Source: Pseudomonadota bacterium (GTDB lineage: Bacteria; Pseudomonadota; Alphaproteobacteria; Acetobacterales; Acetobacteraceae). From it: a stretch of 64,000 nucleotides of DNA. Below the pieces are notes generated by a model, which was not told where the DNA came from, did not search any database, and saw only the letters and a list, made by a program, of their open reading frames with translations. Below, in pieces: positions 15,263 through 23,453 of this stretch. Made by a program: the position numbers and the translations under genes. Where the stretch lies: NCBI GenBank assembly GCA_021801255.1, contig JAJYYH010000003.1:1-64000 (forward strand). Direction: 5' to 3'. Numbering within the stretch: position 1 is the stretch's first letter; each line of letters opens with the position of its first letter.

Positions 15263-16047
15263 TGCTCGCCTACGCCTTCATGCGCCATGCCTTCGCGGCC
15301 AGCGCCGTGGTCGCGCTGATCGCCGGACCGGTCGGCTATTTTCTGGTGCTGCGCGGGCAGACTTTTGCTGGCCACGCGCTTTCCCATGTCGGCTTTACGG
15401 GTGCCACGGGTGGGGTTCTCGCCGGTATTTCGCCGTTTTTCGGCATGGTTGCGGCAACCCTGCTGGCTGGGCTCGGCATGGGCGCGTTCGGCGCGCAGCT
15501 CGCCGAACGCGATGTCGCGATCGGCATGGTGCTCGCCTTTGCGCTCGCACTCGGCATGCTGTTCCTGCATTTCTTCACCGCCTACGCGACCGCGGCGACG
15601 GCGCTTCTGTTCGGCAACGTGCTCGCCGTCGATATCGCGACGGTGTGGCTTCTGCTGGCGCTCGGCCTTGGCTCCATCGCCGCCCTCGCGGTGATTTCGC
15701 GCCCGCTGCTGCTCGCCAGCCTGCAACCCGAACTCGCCGAGGCGAAAGGCGTCTCGCTTCGGCTCTATGCCGTGCTGTTCATGGCGATCGTCGCCATCGT
15801 CACCGCCGAATGCGCTGAAATCGTCGGCGTGCTGCTGGTATTCACGCTGATGGTCGGCCCGGCGGCGGCGGCCTCGCGTCTCACCCGCCATGTCCTAAGC
15901 GGCGTCGCACTCGCCGCCGCCCTCGCGCTCGCCGAGGCCTGGGGCGGCCTCAGCCTCGCTTTCTATACCGACTGGCCGAGCAGTTTTTCCATCACGCTTT
16001 TGAGTACCCTAGTCTATCTGGCCGCCGCGGCGCTGGCTTCCCGGTAA
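15262..16047 (+). CDS. znuB: Zinc ABC transporter permease
   Basis: A 261-residue integral membrane protein of the ABC-3 family with about eight hydrophobic helices. Family features include GYFLVLRGQTFAGHALSHVG near the start and AVISRPLLLASLQPELAEAKG in the middle. TAECAEIVGVLLVFTLMVGP marks a conserved late helix. The ATG shares a base with the znuC stop (TGATG), completing znuA-znuC-znuB. Confidence 0.92.
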   Translation: MLAYAFMRHAFAASAVVALIAGPVGYFLVLRGQTFAGHALSHVGFTGATGGVLAGISPFFGMVAATLLAGLGMGAFGAQLAERDVAIGMVLAFALALGMLFLHFFTAYATAATALLFGNVLAVDIATVWLLLALGLGSIAALAVISRPLLLASLQPELAEAKGVSLRLYAVLFMAIVAIVTAECAEIVGVLLVFTLMVGPAAAASRLTRHVLSGVALAAALALAEAWGGLSLAFYTDWPSSFSITLLSTLVYLAAAALASR

Positions 16048-16140
16048 ATCCCGAAGCGGCGGCCATTGCGCCAGCAACGCTGACCTTGCCTTGCCGTTCT
16101 GGCGTGCTAGTGCTGGCACACGGCAGAGAGGGGGAAGGCG

Positions 16141-17319
16141 TTGGCGGGTCCGCTGTTTTCGCCGGCGCAAGGCCGCCGCGTTGGCGTGATGGCGGCCGGT
16201 TTTGGCACCTTCATCAACCTCTACACCACCCAGGCGATCCTGGTGGTGCTGGCGCGGGATTTCGGGGTGAGTTTTGCTCGCACCGGCCTCACCGTCACCG
16301 CCCCGCTGGCCGCCGTGGCCCTCGTCGCGCCCTTCGTCGGCTCGATCTCCGACCGGCTGGGACGCAAGCGGCTGATCGTCGGGGCCGGCTTCCTGCTCGC
16401 GCTGCCAACCCTGCTGATCGCCGGGGCTGGCCATTTCCCGCTCCTCATTGCCTTGCGTTTCGCCCAGGGCCTGTTGCTGCCATTCATCTTCGCCATCACC
16501 GTCGCCTATATCGGTGACGAGACGAGCGAGGCCGAGAATATCCGCCTCGCCGGCAGCTATTCCATCGGCACCATTATCGGCGGTTTCTGCGGCCGCCTCA
16601 TCGCCGGCTATGCCGCCGCCCTCATCGGCTGGCGGGCGGGATTCGTCGTCCTTGCCCTGCTGACCGCCGGCGCCGCGCTGATCGTGGCCCTCGTGCTCCC
16701 ACGGGAGCGCCACTTCCGCCCGCAACACGGGCTACGCGCCGCTCTCGAGGGATTCGCCCTGCATATCGCCAACCCGCGGCTGATCGCGACCTATGCCGCC
16801 GGCTTCGCGGTGCTGTTCTCGATCGTCGCGACCTTTACCTATGTCAACTTCCTCCTCGCCGCCCCCCCCTATAGCCTTGGCCCGGCGGCACTCGGCAATA
16901 TTTTTGCGACCTATCTCGTGGCCATCGTCTCGACACCGCTCGCCACACGCCTCGCCGTCCGCATGGGTCGGCGCGTCACCCTGCTGGTTGCGGCCACCAC
17001 CGGCATCGCCGGACTCACCCTCACATTGATCGGCCCGCTGCCCGCCATCGTCGCCGGGCTGGCGCTTGGCGTCGGCGGCATGTTCCTCGAACAGGTGATG
17101 GCCATCGGCTTCGTTGCGCAAGCCGCCGAACGCGCCAAATCCACCGCGGTCGGCCTCTACGTGACTTTCTACTATATCGGCGGCGCCCTCGGCGGCATCC
17201 TGCCGGGCAGCCTCTGGCGCGGCTTCGGCTGGCCAGGCTGCGTCGGCCTGATCATCGTCGTCCAACTCACCATGCTCGCCATCGCGCTGCCCTTCTGGCG
17301 TCCTCCCGCCGGCCATTGA
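16141..17319 (+). CDS. MFS transporter, likely drug or metabolite exporter
   Basis: A 392-residue major-facilitator protein with about twelve hydrophobic segments. The motif A-like loop between helices 2 and 3 reads GSISDRLGRKRLIVGAG, and a related loop follows helix 8 (ATRLAVRMGRRVTLLVA). The TTG at 16141, preceded by GAGAGGGGGAAG, fits the family N-terminus; no ATG does. The substrate cannot be told. A terminator-like hairpin follows. Confidence 0.85.
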   Translation: MAGPLFSPAQGRRVGVMAAGFGTFINLYTTQAILVVLARDFGVSFARTGLTVTAPLAAVALVAPFVGSISDRLGRKRLIVGAGFLLALPTLLIAGAGHFPLLIALRFAQGLLLPFIFAITVAYIGDETSEAENIRLAGSYSIGTIIGGFCGRLIAGYAAALIGWRAGFVVLALLTAGAALIVALVLPRERHFRPQHGLRAALEGFALHIANPRLIATYAAGFAVLFSIVATFTYVNFLLAAPPYSLGPAALGNIFATYLVAIVSTPLATRLAVRMGRRVTLLVAATTGIAGLTLTLIGPLPAIVAGLALGVGGMFLEQVMAIGFVAQAAERAKSTAVGLYVTFYYIGGALGGILPGSLWRGFGWPGCVGLIIVVQLTMLAIALPFWRPPAGH

Positions 17320-17329
17320 GCGAAGGCAG

Positions 17330-17363
17330 GACGAAGGGGCAGAGCGCCCTCGTCTTTGCTTTT
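17330..17363 (+). terminator. Terminator-like hairpin after the MFS gene
   Basis: GACGAAGGG (17330-17338) pairs, with one bulge, with CCCTCGTC (17347-17354), followed by TTTGCTTTT. It lies between convergent genes. Confidence 0.5.
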
Positions 17364-17371
17364 CCCGTAGC

Positions 17372-18430
17372 TCAAGGAGCAGCGGGAACGCGGAGGGTTT
17401 GGCCGGGATAAATCAGTTTGGGGTTATGAATGCTGGTGCGGTTGGCCTGGAAAATGAGGGTATAGTGGACACCGCTGCCGTAGGTGGCACGGGCAATTTT
17501 CCACAGATTTTCGCCGGGCTGGACCATAACGGTACCAGGCGCCAGGATTTTGCCGGCGAGCGCTTCGCGGCGGAACGGCAGTGAGACCCGGGCGAGAACC
17601 TGCTGTTTAGTGTCTTTCTCGGTGAGGTCCAGGCGATGGGCACCGGGCGGCACTGCGGTTGCGAGTGCGAGGGCCCAGTGTCCCGCGGTATCGGCTTGCG
17701 CGATGCCGGCGGGGTGGTTGTCCAGGCTGAAGCTGAGCGAGGCGCCGGGGGCGGCGTGGCCAGCGAGGCGGAGATGTCCGGCGGCATCGTAGTCGAGCAC
17801 GTCCACGCCAGGCGCGGTGTTCTTGGCCAGGCTCGCCGGGCCTTGCAGGAGGCGCGGCAGATTGTCGCCGCCCGGACCCTCGGGCGTAAGAACGGCAAGC
17901 GGGGCGGGGGGCGACGGGGTGCTGGGCGCGGGGATGACCACGAGGACGCCGCCGTTGCCAGGAGTTGCCGGCGACGAGGAAAAGTCAGCGGCGCGCAAAT
18001 TGAGTTCGTGCACGCCGGGGGCGAGGGGGGTATCGGGGGTGAAGATGAAGGCGCCGGAGGCATCCGCCGTGGCGCGCCCGATTTCATGGCCGCCATCGGT
18101 GATCGCGACGACGGCGCCGGGGGCGGCGCGCCCGGCGATCACGGCGTTTCCTTGCGGGGTGACGCGCACGATATCGAAGCGCGGTGTCGCGGCGTCCGGC
18201 GCGGGTGTGGTGCTGGGCGCGGGCGGCGCCGAAGCGGGGCTGGCTGGCGTCGGGGCGACGGCGGGGGCTGACGGCGCGGTAAGGGGGAGGGTCAGTTCGG
18301 CGTGAGGCATGAACCGCCACCCGAGCAGCCCGGCGCCCGCCATCACGCCAAGGGTGACGAGGCCAATCGCCACCCGCGATGACCGGCTCCGCTCAGCCCG
18401 GGGCGAGGAAGAGCCGCTCTCTGACATCAT
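17372..18430 (-). CDS. Membrane-anchored LysM-domain protein
   Basis: A 352-residue protein with a short cytoplasmic lead, one transmembrane helix (about residues 19-40, VAIGLVTLGVMAGAGLLGW), a Pro/Ala-rich periplasmic linker and two Ig-like repeats (QGNAVIAGRAAPGAVVAITD and GHLRLAGHAAPGASLSFSLD). A C-terminal LysM domain closes it (VQPGENLWKIARATYGSG ... IYPGQTLRVP). It probably binds peptidoglycan from the inner membrane. A TPR-free relative of other LysM/Ig proteins is possible. No strong ribosome site is seen at the tandem ATG start. Confidence 0.82.
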   Translation of the reverse strand: MMSESGSSSPRAERSRSSRVAIGLVTLGVMAGAGLLGWRFMPHAELTLPLTAPSAPAVAPTPASPASAPPAPSTTPAPDAATPRFDIVRVTPQGNAVIAGRAAPGAVVAITDGGHEIGRATADASGAFIFTPDTPLAPGVHELNLRAADFSSSPATPGNGGVLVVIPAPSTPSPPAPLAVLTPEGPGGDNLPRLLQGPASLAKNTAPGVDVLDYDAAGHLRLAGHAAPGASLSFSLDNHPAGIAQADTAGHWALALATAVPPGAHRLDLTEKDTKQQVLARVSLPFRREALAGKILAPGTVMVQPGENLWKIARATYGSGVHYTLIFQANRTSIHNPKLIYPGQTLRVPAAP

Positions 18431-18488
18431 GGTGACATTTTAGAGAAAATTCGCCTATTCCGCAATCGATATGCTGCGTTGGCGGGCG

Positions 18489-19349
18489 TCAGCGCAGCCC
18501 GCCAAGGGCGGCGGCGGAGAAGCCGAGCAAAGTGGTGAGCAGGAGGGCGGCGAGGCTGGCAAGTGCCGGCGCCGCGCCGCCCGCGCGCCGTAGGCGTGGC
18601 AGGAACCGGGAGGCGAACCATTGCGTTGCCAGTGGCGCGAGCACGACCGCCTGGACCGGGGCGGCGTGGCCGTGTAGCAGGCGGCCATTGGCGAGAATAG
18701 CGGAAGCGGCGAGCAGGCCGATACCGGCGCTCGCCGGCAGCAAGCCAACTTCGGACCGGGCCAGCTCGCGCGCACCAAGTGCGGCGGCGGCAAGGACGAA
18801 GGCGAGAACCGGCGCGTGCCCAGTTCCGCCGATCGCGCCGAAGGCGGATGCGAGGCCGGCGGCGCATGCCGCGACCCTCCAGCGATCGGCGCCGAGCAGC
18901 GGCACGCCGAGGGCTGCGACGAGGCCGAGAGTAACCGCCTCGGCTTTCCAGGCGGTGATTATCCCGCCGGCGCTGCGCGGCGCGCCCGCGAGCCACCACC
19001 CGGCACAGCAGGCAAGCAGGCCGAACAGGGCGAGCACCCATCGATCCGAGCCCTGCCGATGGCCCTTCGCGCCGCGCCCCGGCGGGCGTGCCGCGCCGAG
19101 GAGCGCCACGCCGAGGGCAGCCAGGGCGAGTGGCAAAAGACGCCGCTCGGCAAGGCCGAGCACGGCGGCCCAGCCGGCGAGGACGCCAAGCCCGCACGCC
19201 GCCAGGACGAGGGCGCGCCAGCGCCGCCGCGCGCCAAGCCAGGCGCTGGCGGCGGCGACCAGCAGAGCAAGAGCAACGCCCCGCCACTCGCCCGCGATCA
19301 GCCGCGGGAGGTGGTCAATCACCCCGAGCTGAGCCATCTTGGGGGGCAT
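18489..19349 (-). CDS. Integral membrane protein of unknown function
   Basis: A 286-residue, very hydrophobic protein rich in Ala, Leu and Gly, with about eight to nine predicted membrane helices, for example GVALALLVAAASAWLGA and LVLAACGLGVLAGWAAVLGL. I do not recognise a family. Overlapping open frames in other phases are arginine-rich shadows. Two in-frame ATGs (19349, 19337) are possible and neither has a clear ribosome site. It is divergent from the cytochrome b561 gene and may share a promoter region with it. Confidence 0.6.
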   Translation of the reverse strand: MPPKMAQLGVIDHLPRLIAGEWRGVALALLVAAASAWLGARRRWRALVLAACGLGVLAGWAAVLGLAERRLLPLALAALGVALLGAARPPGRGAKGHRQGSDRWVLALFGLLACCAGWWLAGAPRSAGGIITAWKAEAVTLGLVAALGVPLLGADRWRVAACAAGLASAFGAIGGTGHAPVLAFVLAAAALGARELARSEVGLLPASAGIGLLAASAILANGRLLHGHAAPVQAVVLAPLATQWFASRFLPRLRRAGGAAPALASLAALLLTTLLGFSAAALGGLR

Positions 19350-19412
19350 GATTGGCGCGGTCGGGGCGCGTCGGGCCCGGTGCGGGTCAAGCGGGGTGGC
19401 GAGAGGCGAGGC

Positions 19413-20081
19413 ATGAGCGGGATCAAACTATCCATCCGGGTCTGGGATGCGCCGGTGCGGCTGTTCCACTGGCTGCTGGTCGTGCTGGTGATCGGGCTTT
19501 ACGCGAGCCAGTTCGCCGACGCCATGGCGCTGCACTACCGGCTCGGCGAGATCACCCTGAGCCTCGTGGTGTTTCGCCTCCTCTGGGGAATTTTCGGCAG
19601 CGACACGGCGCGTTTCGCCCGCTTTCTCCGGCGCCCCAGCGCCGCATTCGCGCATTTGCGCGATTTTCGCAGGCGCGAGCCCGATACCGTGATCGGCCAT
19701 AACCCGGCCGGCGGCTGGATAGTGGTGATCCTGCTGTTTCTCCTCCTCATTCAGGCGTGTACCGGGCTTTTTTCGCGCGCCGATGAGCACAGCGCCGGCC
19801 CGCTCAATCATTTTCTCGCCAAACCCGCCTCCGATGTGGTCTCGGCGATCCATTCCTTCAATTTCTACCTGATTCTGGCGGCGATCATCGTCCATCTGCT
19901 GGCGATCGCGGCCTATGCCTGGTTCAAGGGGCAGAATCTGGTGCGGCCGATGATCAGCGGGCGGAAGCGCCTGCCAGCGGCAACACCCGCGCCGCGCCTC
20001 GGCAGCCCGTTCCTGGCCCTCGCGCTCTATCTCGTCGCGGTCGCGGTGGTGGCCGCGATCCTTTATCTGCCGCCGCGCTGA
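19413..20081 (+). CDS. Cytochrome b561-type membrane haem protein
   Basis: A 222-residue protein of the Ni/Fe-hydrogenase-like b-type cytochrome / cytochrome b561 family. It starts with IRVWDAPVRLFHWLLVVLVI, whose histidine is a haem ligand. GHNPAGGWIVVILLFLLLIQ and SAIHSFNFYLILAAIIVHLLA supply further haem histidines. It carries electrons across the inner membrane; the partner is unknown. The ATG at 19413 follows GAGAGGCGAG and family homology starts here; longer upstream reading frames are antisense to the neighbouring membrane gene. Confidence 0.87.
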   Translation: MSGIKLSIRVWDAPVRLFHWLLVVLVIGLYASQFADAMALHYRLGEITLSLVVFRLLWGIFGSDTARFARFLRRPSAAFAHLRDFRRREPDTVIGHNPAGGWIVVILLFLLLIQACTGLFSRADEHSAGPLNHFLAKPASDVVSAIHSFNFYLILAAIIVHLLAIAAYAWFKGQNLVRPMISGRKRLPAATPAPRLGSPFLALALYLVAVAVVAAILYLPPR

Positions 20082-20150
20082 GCCTGGGCGGCGCGGTTGA
20101 CCGGGGGCGCGGCATCGGGCGGAATGGCCGGGAAAATCGGGAGGATAATC

Positions 20151-20678
20151 ATGGACCAAGCCAGCCTGCGCGCGCTCCAGGCGCCGCTCAAGGAGCGCTA
20201 TCGCAACCAGCCGGAAACCGCCCTCACCAAGGCGCGCGCTGAGGCGCGGCTGGTGCCTGGCGCCGTCGCCTGCACGGTTGCGACCCATGCCGGCCCGGCG
20301 CGCGCCGGCCTGCACCCCGCGACCGGCGGCGATGGCACGGAGGCCTGCTCGGGCGATATGCTGCTGGAGGCGCTGGTGGCCTGCGCCGGGGTGACGCTCG
20401 CCGCGGTCGCGACCGCCATGGGGGTTGAGCTGCGCGAGGCTCGCGTCATCGCCGAGGGGCAATGGGATGCCCGCGGCACGCTGGCGCTTGATCGCAACGC
20501 CCCCGTGGGCGTCATCGACATCGCGCTCACCTTCGAGCTGGATACCGATGCCGATGACCGCACGGTGGGCCGTCTGGTCGAGACCGCCGAGCGCTATTGC
20601 GTGGTGTTCCAGACGCTCAAACAGTCTCCGGTAATGCGTATGACGCATCGGCGGATCGGCGCCGGAGGGGTGCGATGA
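20151..20678 (+). CDS. OsmC/Ohr-family peroxiredoxin-like protein
   Basis: A 175-residue OsmC-fold protein. Key cysteines are seen: C78 in EALVACAGVTLAAVA and C150 in AERYCVVFQTLKQSP, plus C66 in GGDGTEACSGDMLLEA. The family reduces organic hydroperoxides, but many members have no proven role. The ATG at 20151 has GGGAGGAT upstream, better than earlier in-frame starts. It overlaps the next gene by four bases (ATGA), so it is coupled to the quinone reductase. Confidence 0.85.
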   Translation: MDQASLRALQAPLKERYRNQPETALTKARAEARLVPGAVACTVATHAGPARAGLHPATGGDGTEACSGDMLLEALVACAGVTLAAVATAMGVELREARVIAEGQWDARGTLALDRNAPVGVIDIALTFELDTDADDRTVGRLVETAERYCVVFQTLKQSPVMRMTHRRIGAGGVR

Positions 20679-21649
20679 AGGCGATCCGCTGCGTCGAATG
20701 GGGCGGGCCGGAGAAGCTGCGGCTGAAGGATGTGGCCCCGCCCCAGCCGGGGCCGGGCGAGGTGCGGCTCAAGGTGCACGCGGCGGCGGTGAATTTTCCC
20801 GATATCCTGATCATCCAGCGCAAATACCAGGTGCGTCCGGAGCTGCCGTTCACCCCCGGCGTCGAGCTTTCCGGCACGGTGCTGGAGGTCGGGCCGGGGG
20901 TGAGCCGGCTGCGGGTCGGGATGCGGGTTGCCGCCAGTGTTGGCACCGGCGCCTTCGCCGAGGAGGCCGTCGCGCGCGAGGGCGCTTGTTTCGCACTGCC
21001 CGAGGCGGTGTCGGATGATGTCGGCGCGGCTTTTCTGCTGACCTATGGCACGACGTGGCACGCCCTGGTCGATCGCGCGGCGCTGCGGGCGGGTGAGCGC
21101 CTGCTGGTGCTGGGGGCGGCCGGCGGCGTCGGGCTGGCCGCCTGCGATATTGGGCGGCATCTCGGCGCGCGGGTCATTGCGGCGGCTTCCTCGGCGGAAA
21201 AACTTGCGCTCTGCCGTGAATACGGGGCGGCCGAGACGATCGATTATGCGACCGAGGAAATCCGCGCCGGCATCGCGCGGACGACCGGCGGAGAGGGCGC
21301 AGATGTGATCTACGATCCGGTGGGGGGAGATCTGGCCGAGCCGGCCTTCCGCTCGATCGCCTGGCGCGGGCGCTATCTGGTGATCGGCTTCGCCGCCGGC
21401 ACAATTCCGGCCTTGCCGCTCAATCTTGCGTTACTGAAGGGGGCCTCGCTGGTCGGCGCCTACTGGGGTGAGCATGTGCGCCGCGAGCCCGAACGCCATG
21501 CTCGGGAGACCGAGGAATTGATCGCCGCGATCGCCGCCGGGCGGCTGAAACCGCTGGTTTCGCGGCGCTATGCCCTGGCCGAAACGGCACAGGCGCTGCG
21601 CGACATGGCGGCGCGCCAGGTGCGCGGCAAGATCGTGATCGTGCCCTAG
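20675..21649 (+). CDS. NADPH:quinone reductase-like MDR family oxidoreductase
   Basis: A 324-residue medium-chain dehydrogenase/reductase without zinc ligands. The GroES-like N-terminus shows AAAVNFPDILIIQRKYQVRP and PFTPGVELSGTVLEVGPGVS. The nucleotide-binding part has VLGAAGGVGLAACDIGRHLG and the family's YDPVGGDLAEPAFRSIAWRG. It would reduce quinones or enones with NADPH. Together with the OsmC gene it looks like an oxidative or electrophile stress pair. Confidence 0.88.
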   Translation: MKAIRCVEWGGPEKLRLKDVAPPQPGPGEVRLKVHAAAVNFPDILIIQRKYQVRPELPFTPGVELSGTVLEVGPGVSRLRVGMRVAASVGTGAFAEEAVAREGACFALPEAVSDDVGAAFLLTYGTTWHALVDRAALRAGERLLVLGAAGGVGLAACDIGRHLGARVIAAASSAEKLALCREYGAAETIDYATEEIRAGIARTTGGEGADVIYDPVGGDLAEPAFRSIAWRGRYLVIGFAAGTIPALPLNLALLKGASLVGAYWGEHVRREPERHARETEELIAAIAAGRLKPLVSRRYALAETAQALRDMAARQVRGKIVIVP

Positions 21650-21703
21650 GCGCGGACCAGGGGGAACTTGTCAAACCCGCCGCGCGGCGTCACATCTTGG
21701 GAC

Positions 21704-22561
21704 ATGAACCGCACGCTTGCTCTCCTGCTCGGCTTGGCTCCTCTCGCTCTCTGGGCATTGCCGCACCCCGCGCTGGCGCAAAGCGGCGCCGGGCCGGCAA
21801 CGCCCCGGACCGAGGCGACGACCGTCGATGCCGATTACGCCTTCTACACGGCGGGACTGAATACCGGCGATCTCAGCACGGCGATCGATCTCAGCCCGAG
21901 CGGCTATCGTGTGAAATTCAATTTTCACACCGCGGGACTGTTTGGCGCCTTTATCCACGGCCAGAACGAAACCGTCGTCGAGGGGCGCTGGCAGGGGTCG
22001 GACGCAGTGCCCGAGCGTTACGACTCGGTCGGCCTCTGGAGCGGTCAGAAATGGGAAACCGCGATCGATTACGCTGATCTGGAACCTTTCACCCGCGTCC
22101 TCACGCCCCCGCGCGAGCCCGATCGCGATCCGGTGACGCCCGCGCAAGCGCGCCAGACCCTCGATTCACTGAGCGCCATGGCGTTGCTGGTTCGTCGCGT
22201 GCAGCTCACCGGAAGCTGCGACGGCACGGCACGGCTGTTCGATGGCCGTCGGCTGATGGAACTCACCGCCCATACTGTTGGCAACGAAACCGTGCCGCGC
22301 TCCTCGCGTTCGCCCTATTGGGGCACTGCCCAGCGCTGCGACTTCGAGGGATTGCTGATCGGCGGCTTCGAGCATGACAAGGAAGAGGGCAGCACCCGCC
22401 GGCCGAAACGCGGTTCGGCTTGGTTTGCCGCCATCGCGCCAGGGGCGCCGCCGATGCCGATCCGCATGGATTTCGAGACGCTCTGGTTCGGTACCGCCTC
22501 GATGTATCTGACGGCGTTTCATCCGCAGAAATCAGCGCTGGTCGCGGGCGCCCCGCGCTGA
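21704..22561 (+). CDS. DUF3108 periplasmic protein
   Basis: A 285-residue exported protein. Signal peptide about 1-25 (LALLLGLAPLALWALPHPALAQ). The mature part is the beta-rich DUF3108 domain (VDADYAFYTAGLNTGDLSTA, then GYRVKFNFHTAGLFGAFIHG, later FDGRRLMELTAHTVGNE). DUF3108 proteins are envelope proteins of unknown role, predicted to have lipoprotein- or lipid-binding folds. The ATG at 21704 gives a clean signal peptide. No operon partner is obvious. Confidence 0.8.
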   Translation: MNRTLALLLGLAPLALWALPHPALAQSGAGPATPRTEATTVDADYAFYTAGLNTGDLSTAIDLSPSGYRVKFNFHTAGLFGAFIHGQNETVVEGRWQGSDAVPERYDSVGLWSGQKWETAIDYADLEPFTRVLTPPREPDRDPVTPAQARQTLDSLSAMALLVRRVQLTGSCDGTARLFDGRRLMELTAHTVGNETVPRSSRSPYWGTAQRCDFEGLLIGGFEHDKEEGSTRRPKRGSAWFAAIAPGAPPMPIRMDFETLWFGTASMYLTAFHPQKSALVAGAPR

Positions 22562-22672
22562 TAGTATTTCCTTCGCGCGGCTTGAGCGTGCGAAAGCGCT
22601 TGAAAAACCAGCGCGAGCCGCCAAAATCTGCGCCGACAAGGGCATTTCGCCCGCGAGGAGAGCGAACCGACC

Positions 22673-23449
22673 ATGGCCTTTAGTCCCGACTACCGGGCCT
22701 ATCCCGGCGCAAGCAGCACGGCCGCCAGCGCGGCCGTTCTCGATGCGGGGCTGCGCGCCTATATGCTGCGCGTCTATAACTGGATGGCGTCCGGCCTGCT
22801 GCTGACCGGCATCGTTGCCTATGGCATCGTCAATACCAGCCTGATCGATCTGTTCTATCCGCTGGTGATGACCTCGTCCGGGCCGCACCGTGTGGCGTCC
22901 GGTCTCGCGATGCTATCGATCTTCGCCCCGCTCGGCTTCGTGTTGGTGTTGAGTTTTGGCGTCAACCGGCTCTCGAAAAGCGCGGCACAGACGCTGTACT
23001 GGCTGTTCTGTGTCGCCATGGGGGCCAGCCTCACGAACATCTTCCTGCAATACACCGGCACCTCGATCACCCGCGTGTTCTTTATCACCTCGGGCACCTT
23101 CGCCGCCATGAGTCTCTGGGGCTATACCACGCGGAGCGATCTGAGCCGCATGGGTAGCTTCCTGTTCATGGGCCTTATCGGTATCATCCTTGCCAGCCTG
23201 GTGAACATGTTTGTGGGCAGCTCGGCGCTGCAATTCGCGCTGAGCGTGATCGGGGTGCTGGTGTTCACCGGCTTGATCGCCTTTGACACGCAGCGCATCA
23301 AGGCGAGCTATCTGCAGTTCGCCTATGCTGATAGCCCGGAGGCGGCGGCGAAGCGCAGCGTCTATGACGCATTGCAGCTTTTTCTCAACTTTATCAATCT
23401 CTTCATGCTGTTGCTGCAACTGACAGGCGTCAGAAACAACAACAGCTAA
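22673..23449 (+). CDS. Bax inhibitor-1 / YccA family membrane protein
   Basis: A 258-residue protein with seven hydrophobic helices and the BI-1 signature regions: LRAYMLRVYNWMASGLLLTG near the start, FFITSGTFAAMSLWGYTTRS in the middle and TGLIAFDTQRIKASYLQFAY late. The conserved C-terminal acidic pair region (FDTQRIK) is linked to calcium or proton leak in homologues. The bacterial role is a modulator of membrane protease FtsH in some species. GAGGAG lies 12 bases before the ATG. Confidence 0.9.
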   Translation: MAFSPDYRAYPGASSTAASAAVLDAGLRAYMLRVYNWMASGLLLTGIVAYGIVNTSLIDLFYPLVMTSSGPHRVASGLAMLSIFAPLGFVLVLSFGVNRLSKSAAQTLYWLFCVAMGASLTNIFLQYTGTSITRVFFITSGTFAAMSLWGYTTRSDLSRMGSFLFMGLIGIILASLVNMFVGSSALQFALSVIGVLVFTGLIAFDTQRIKASYLQFAYADSPEAAAKRSVYDALQLFLNFINLFMLLLQLTGVRNNNS

Positions 23450-23453
23450 CCCT

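Noticed and set aside
18816-19412. N-terminal extension of cytochrome b561 by about 200 residues
   Set aside because: It is antisense to the membrane-protein gene, has no family features, and a ribosome site precedes 19413.
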